A stretch of DNA of 64,000 bases, taken from the NCBI RefSeq assembly GCF_965223285.1, contig NZ_OZ244997.1, forward strand, positions 2,356,001 to 2,420,000, in the 5' to 3' direction. Under the pieces are notes generated by a model. It worked only from the letters and a program-made list of their open reading frames with translations. It made no database searches and was not told the origin of the DNA. A program made the position numbers and the translations under genes. Shown one piece after another: positions 60,287 to 64,000 of this stretch; positions within the stretch are counted from its first letter, which is position 1, and each line of letters opens with the position of its first letter. This DNA comes from Leptofilum sp965223285 (GTDB lineage: Bacteria; Chloroflexota; Anaerolineae; Promineifilales; Promineifilaceae).

Positions 60287-60315
60287 TTGACAGTGATTGG
60301 GTTATTGTGTATATT
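60287..60315 (+). promoter_or_regulatory. Sigma-70 promoter of the lacI-type gene
   Basis: TTGACA (60287-60292), a 17-bp spacer, TATATT (60310-60315). It is the only near-consensus housekeeping promoter that I can assign with confidence in the window. It lies immediately before the palindromic operator. Confidence 0.85.
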
Positions 60316-60324
60316 TGTCCTAAT

Positions 60325-60338
60325 TGGAACCGGTTCCA
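60325..60338. promoter_or_regulatory. LacI-family operator
   Basis: TGGAACCGGTTCCA, a perfect 14-bp palindrome with the central CG typical of LacI/GalR binding sites, and a second half-site GGTTCC right after. It is placed over the +10 region, so binding would repress the regulator gene itself and probably the sugar importer genes. Confidence 0.8.
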
Positions 60339-60433
60339 CGGTTCCAAAACCATATAGCGGAAGAGAAAAGCTAAATTTCATTCTTATTCATCCTCAATAA
60401 AAACGTTCGTCAACCTTAAGCAAAGGAAGTCTG

Positions 60434-61453
60434 ATGGCAAATACCACCATCAGGGATGTTGCTAAAAAAGCAGGTGTTGGTGTCGGCACGGTTTCCCGCG
60501 TCATCAACCGCAATCCTGCCGTACGTGAATCGACGCGCCAGAAGGTTCTGGCGGCTATTGAAGAGCTGGAGTTCACACCCAGCCCTATTGCCCGACGCCT
60601 CTCTTTGGGCAAAACAATGACGGTAGCAGTCATTGCGCCTTTTTTTGTACGGCCGTCTTATGTGGAACGCTTTCGGGGTTTAGACACCGTCTTTGCTGAA
60701 AGCGATTACGATTTTGTACTGTACAACGTTGAAACCATAGAAAGACGAGACTACTGCTTTAAGGAACTGGCACGGAGTGACAAAGTAGATGGTCTGCTTA
60801 TCATGTCGCTTGTCCCACAAAACAACGTCGTCAGGCGGTTTCAAAATGCAGGCATCCCCACGGTACTTGTAGATGCCGCCCACCCCGAACTTAGCCATAT
60901 CATCATTGATGATTTTGAAGGCGGCTATAACGCCACCAAACATCTTATTAATTTAGGTCATCGGTACATTGCTTATATCAGCGACCACATGCACGAAAGT
61001 CCTTTTAACTTTCAACCTGTTATTGACCGGTATCGCGGCTATCGGCAAGCCTTGGCAGATGCAGATATTCCTTACAAACCAGAGTATCATCGCCAAGGAG
61101 AACTCTCTAGGGAAGTTGCCAAAACAATGACGATCGAGCTGCTTCAATTACCAGAACCACCTACGGCCGTCTTCGCTTACTCCGATACCCAAGCCTTTGG
61201 TGCCCTGCGCGCCGCCAGAGAACTCAACATCGCCGTCCCAGAGCAGCTTTCCATCATTGGTTATGACGATATTGAAATCGCTGAATATTTGCATCTCACC
61301 ACAATTCGGCAAGAACTATATGACTCCGGTAAACTAGGTGCCCAAATGCTTCTAAAAGTGATTAATAACCCAACGGCCGAACCCGACACAATCCTACTAC
61401 CAACAACCCTTATCGAACGTGGCACAACCGCCCCATTGCCTATACACATCTGA
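60434..61453 (+). CDS. LacI-family transcriptional regulator
   Basis: A 339-aa regulator. The helix-turn-helix is TTIRDVAKKAGVGVGTVSRVINRNPAVRESTRQKVLAAIEELEF (about 3-47) with the hinge PSPIARRLS. The C-terminal part is a sugar-binding periplasmic-like domain (VAVIAPFFVRPSYVERFRGLD, DGLLIMSLVP, YIAYISD, PTAVFAYSDTQAFGALRAARE, LSIIGYDDIEIAEYLHLTTIRQ). It sits upstream of a sugar ABC importer and probably senses the same or a derived sugar. The start follows CAAAGGAAGTCTG. Confidence 0.95.
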   Translation: MANTTIRDVAKKAGVGVGTVSRVINRNPAVRESTRQKVLAAIEELEFTPSPIARRLSLGKTMTVAVIAPFFVRPSYVERFRGLDTVFAESDYDFVLYNVETIERRDYCFKELARSDKVDGLLIMSLVPQNNVVRRFQNAGIPTVLVDAAHPELSHIIIDDFEGGYNATKHLINLGHRYIAYISDHMHESPFNFQPVIDRYRGYRQALADADIPYKPEYHRQGELSREVAKTMTIELLQLPEPPTAVFAYSDTQAFGALRAARELNIAVPEQLSIIGYDDIEIAEYLHLTTIRQELYDSGKLGAQMLLKVINNPTAEPDTILLPTTLIERGTTAPLPIHI

Positions 61454-61595
61454 TCGTCTCCAGCCATCATTCTTTTATTCACAGAAACCGGAAACTAAAG
61501 AAAGGAGGTGAGTTTATAGATAGAGCGAAGCATAAAGAAGGAAAGTAGATTTTATAAATTGGTTTAGACACAAAATCCTAGGAGGACAAGAAAAT

Positions 61596-62999
61596 ATGTT
61601 AAACCAAAAATCTTTTAAGTTGCTGGCAATTTTGCTGGCCCTCGTCCTGGTGTTGGTTGCCTGTGGTGGTGGCGGTGATAGCGACACCGCAGAAGAAGCT
61701 GACAGCGGCGACACAGCTGCCGATAGCGGTGATGAAGCAGCAGATGAAGAAATGGCCGATGACGAAGAAATGGCAGAAGGTGAAGAAATCGTTTTGAATG
61801 CCTACGTTAATGGCCCCAATGACCAGGCACACACGGATTGGGTCATCGCAGAATTTGAGGCAATGAACCCCGGTGTGACGGTTAACTTTGTCACCGCAGG
61901 TGAAGTAGTAGAAGACCGGTTGGGTATCTACCTGCAAATCTTTGAAGCCCAATCTCCAGAGCTGGACATTGCTATGATTGACGTGATTTGGCCTGGCGAT
62001 TTGGCAGAACACTTCCTTGACCTCAACGACTTCGGCGCAGCCGACGTATCTGGCGCACACTTCCCGGCCATCGTTGAAAACAACACCGTTGGCGGCAGCT
62101 TGGTGGGTATTCCTTATTTCACTGATGCTGGTCTGCTGTACTACCGCACGGATCTCCTTGAGAAATATGGCTATGATGCCCCGCCAGCAACCTGGGATGA
62201 GCTGGAAGAAATGGCAGCCACCATTCAGGAAGGTGAACGTGGTGAAGGCAATCCCGACTTTGATGGCTTTGTATGGCAAGGACGCGCTTACGAAGGTTTG
62301 ACGTGTGACGCGCTTGAGTGGATCGACTCTCACGGTGGTGGCACCATCGTTAGCCCCGAAGGCGTCATCACAGTGAACAACGATGCTGCTATTGCTGCTC
62401 TTGACCGTGCAGCGGGCTGGATTGGCACCATCTCCCCGGTTGGTGTGACTGACTACGCTGAAGAAGAAGCCCGTAACCAATGGCAGGCTGGTAACGCTGC
62501 TTTCATGCGCAACTGGCCGTACGCCTACTCACTAGGCAACCTGGAAGATAGCCCCATTGCCGGCAACTTCGACGTAGCTCCACTGCCCGCAGGTCCTGGC
62601 TCCGATTCAGGTTCCGCAACTTTGGGTGGTTGGCAGCTGGCTGTTTCCAAGTACAGCGAACATCCTGAATTGGCAGCCGAATTGGCTCTCTTCATTGCTT
62701 CCGAAGAATCCCAGAAAGTAAACGCGCTCGAGACCAGCCGTATTCCAACTATCATGGCTCTCTACGAGAATGATGAAGTCATTGGCACCTATCCCTGGTT
62801 TGCTAACCTGCTCCCCGTGTTCACCAGCGCGGCGGCACGTCCTTCAACGGCTACCGCACCACAGTACAGCGACACATCAGCCCTCTTCTTTACGGCCGTT
62901 AACTCTGTGCTAATTGGTGAAGCAGATGCGGATGAAGCATTGGCTGAACTTGAGCTGGAACTGGAAGATTTGCTCGGCTTTGAGACAGGCTCTCCGTAA
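61596..62999 (+). CDS. Sugar ABC transporter substrate-binding lipoprotein
   Basis: A 467-aa extracellular solute-binding protein of the family 1 (sugar) type. The lipobox is VLVACGG. An acidic linker follows (about 25-60, ADSGDTAADSGDEAADEE). The binding protein follows from IVLNAYVNGPNDQAHTDWVIAEFEAMNPGVTVNFVTAGEVVEDRLGIYLQIFEAQSPELDIAMIDVIWPGDLAEHFLDL, with the YYRTDLLEKYGYDAPPATWDELEEMA and GGWQLAVSKYSEHPELAAELALFI segments typical of maltose or trehalose binders. The start has AGGAGGACAAGAAAAT. It is a likely target of the LacI protein. Confidence 0.95.
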   Translation: MLNQKSFKLLAILLALVLVLVACGGGGDSDTAEEADSGDTAADSGDEAADEEMADDEEMAEGEEIVLNAYVNGPNDQAHTDWVIAEFEAMNPGVTVNFVTAGEVVEDRLGIYLQIFEAQSPELDIAMIDVIWPGDLAEHFLDLNDFGAADVSGAHFPAIVENNTVGGSLVGIPYFTDAGLLYYRTDLLEKYGYDAPPATWDELEEMAATIQEGERGEGNPDFDGFVWQGRAYEGLTCDALEWIDSHGGGTIVSPEGVITVNNDAAIAALDRAAGWIGTISPVGVTDYAEEEARNQWQAGNAAFMRNWPYAYSLGNLEDSPIAGNFDVAPLPAGPGSDSGSATLGGWQLAVSKYSEHPELAAELALFIASEESQKVNALETSRIPTIMALYENDEVIGTYPWFANLLPVFTSAAARPSTATAPQYSDTSALFFTAVNSVLIGEADADEALAELELELEDLLGFETGSP

Positions 63000-63010
63000 A
63001 AACCTAGCTT

Positions 63011-63058
63011 AGTAGCCGTTCGGTTCCAAAACCGCTGAGTTAATTCCGAACGGCTACT
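63011..63058 (+). terminator. Hairpin 1 after the sugar-binding protein gene
   Basis: AGTAGCCGTTCGG (63011-63023) pairs with CCGAACGGCTACT (63046-63058), 13 bp perfect, followed by TTGAG. Three such hairpins in a row lie before the permease gene, as expected for a differential-expression control between binding protein and permease. Confidence 0.7.
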
Positions 63059-63062
63059 TTGA

Positions 63063-63100
63063 GCCCATTTGCCAATTCGACAATTTATTTGCAAATGGGC
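63063..63100 (+). terminator. Hairpin 2 after the sugar-binding protein gene
   Basis: GCCCATTTGC (63063-63072) pairs with GCAAATGGGC (63091-63100). It is not followed by a long T run, so it is more likely an RNA-stabilising structure than a strong terminator. Confidence 0.65.
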
Positions 63101-63167
63101 AATTAGTCACTTACATATCGATTCATCAGATAGGTCAATCGGTATACCACTCTAACTGAGTTAGTAA

Positions 63168-63212
63168 ATAGTGTGGGGCTGGCCAGCATATGAAACTGCC
63201 ACCCCACACTAT
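63168..63212 (+). terminator. Hairpin 3 before the permease gene
   Basis: ATAGTGTGGGG (63168-63178) pairs with CCCCACACTAT (63202-63212), 11 bp perfect. It lies 92 bp upstream of the permease start and ends with CTTC rather than T run. Confidence 0.6.
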
Positions 63213-63304
63213 CTTCACCACTTCTTTTGGTAATGACGTGACTCAGTGCATTTGCCAGCTTTGGGCTGTCATCATGCAGTCCAAACAGTTCTTGGAGGTT
63301 CCTT

Positions 63305-64000
63305 ATGAGTGCCATAAGCACACAAGACGCAACTGCGGCCCCGAAGAAGCCAAAAAAGAATCAACCCTCCGATTTGGCTAAAAGTGAAGAACGGTTGGCT
63401 TATTGGCTATTAGCACCGACCTTTCTCATTCTCTTTGCTATTGGGTTTTATCCTCTCTTTTCAGTTTTTTATAACAGCTTTACCGATCGACAACTAGCCA
63501 GTAACCAGCCAGTGGAATGGGTAGGTTTTGACAACTACTCCAGGCTGCTGAGTATGACTATTACTGAATTGCCTCGTGAAATCGACGAGGAAACAGGTCA
63601 ACCTGCGATCGATCCAGATACGGGTGAACCTGAATATGTGCTTCCATTGGAGGTTCTGCCGCGTGAACCACGCCGTTTTCGTGAGCTTTCCCAATTTAAT
63701 TGGTTTGGCACCCGCTATGTGCTGGGTGCAACCGATCCTGACTTTTTGCTCGCATTTATAGACACGGTGCGCTTCACTTTCTTTGCCATTATTCTGGAAA
63801 CAGTTCTAGGACTCGGCATTGCGCTAGTGGTGAACTCCAATTTCAAAGGGCGCGGGGCGATGCGGGCGGTGATGCTTGTTCCCTGGGTTATTCCTACGGC
63901 CGTATCGTCCAGAATTTGGGAGTGGATGTTTACTTCAACCAGAACGGGTCTATTTAATGTTGTCTTTCAAGATTTAGGCCTGGGTGATGGCCGGATCGCC
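63305..64000 (+). CDS. Sugar ABC transporter permease (3' end cut by window)
   Basis: The first 232 codons of a binding-protein-dependent permease (MalF/UgpA-like). Starts MSAISTQDATAAPKKPKKNQ, with RLAYWLLAPTFLILFAIGFYPLFSVFYNSFTDRQLAS as the first membrane helix and motif, then a periplasmic loop of about 80 residues (ETGQPAIDPDTGEPEYV) and TVRFTFFAIILETVLGLGIALVVNS, the start of the permease core. The conserved EAA-like loop lies beyond the end. It forms an operon with the sugar-binding gene; a second permease is probably downstream. Confidence 0.93.
   Translation, partial: MSAISTQDATAAPKKPKKNQPSDLAKSEERLAYWLLAPTFLILFAIGFYPLFSVFYNSFTDRQLASNQPVEWVGFDNYSRLLSMTITELPREIDEETGQPAIDPDTGEPEYVLPLEVLPREPRRFRELSQFNWFGTRYVLGATDPDFLLAFIDTVRFTFFAIILETVLGLGIALVVNSNFKGRGAMRAVMLVPWVIPTAVSSRIWEWMFTSTRTGLFNVVFQDLGLGDGRIA

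Overview
The window reads as a chromosomal segment of a free-living, probably filamentous Chloroflexota bacterium (Anaerolineae-like). This is inferred from its mix of FAS1, lamin-tail, SARP/NB-ARC/TPR and liv-type ABC transporter genes, many lipoproteins with a simple lipobox, and frequent VTEVPVTRIV-type tandem repeats. No rRNA, tRNA, CRISPR array, prophage or classical insertion sequence is visible.

Layout. 1-11 kb: housekeeping genes, mostly on the minus strand (aldo/keto reductase, methyltransferase, SRPBCC protein, a 46-aa exported peptide, a REP-associated tyrosine transposase flanked by its hairpins, a large one-polypeptide restriction-modification enzyme, enoyl-CoA hydratase, two FKBP isomerases). 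11-17 kb: two PlsC-like acyltransferases, DNA polymerase I, a damaged exported-protein gene and a FAS1 protein. 17-29 kb: nuclease/phosphatase, cupin, HAD, DsrE-like protein, L,D-transpeptidase, zinc-ribbon protein, two FemAB-type transferases, a decarboxylating dehydrogenase, YccF, hydrolase and phosphoesterase. 30-45 kb: a signalling island with two very large SARP-type regulators (one fused to a Ser/Thr kinase), small exported or tiny peptides, two small dimeric-barrel proteins, a flavoprotein and lipoproteins. 45-57.5 kb: patatin, two acyl-CoA ligases, two alpha/beta hydrolases and a complete five-gene liv-type ABC importer. 57.7-64 kb: a lamin-tail/phospholipase D protein, then a LacI regulator with a sugar ABC importer cut by the window end.

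The strongest new-looking system is in the 30-45 kb island. Five plus-strand promoters carry the same architecture: two hexamers resembling TTCACG/CTGACG spaced exactly 11 bp, then exactly 9 bp, then a -10-like hexamer. This is the operator geometry known for Streptomyces SARP activators (AfsR, ActII-ORF4), and the two AfsR-like proteins are encoded in the middle of the set. The targets include a 39-aa Cys peptide with a structured leader and its own terminator, a 16-aa proline-rich ORF, a 73-aa membrane protein and a 105-aa barrel protein. This recalls AfsK-AfsR-afsS, with kinase and activator fused in one polypeptide.

The DNA itself is also unusual. The palindrome ACGGCCGT and close variants occur about 120 times (about once per 530 bp), mostly inside genes, like the cyanobacterial HIP1 octamer. 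Several families of inverted repeats fill most gaps between genes, and three of them are also found inside reading frames without breaking them.
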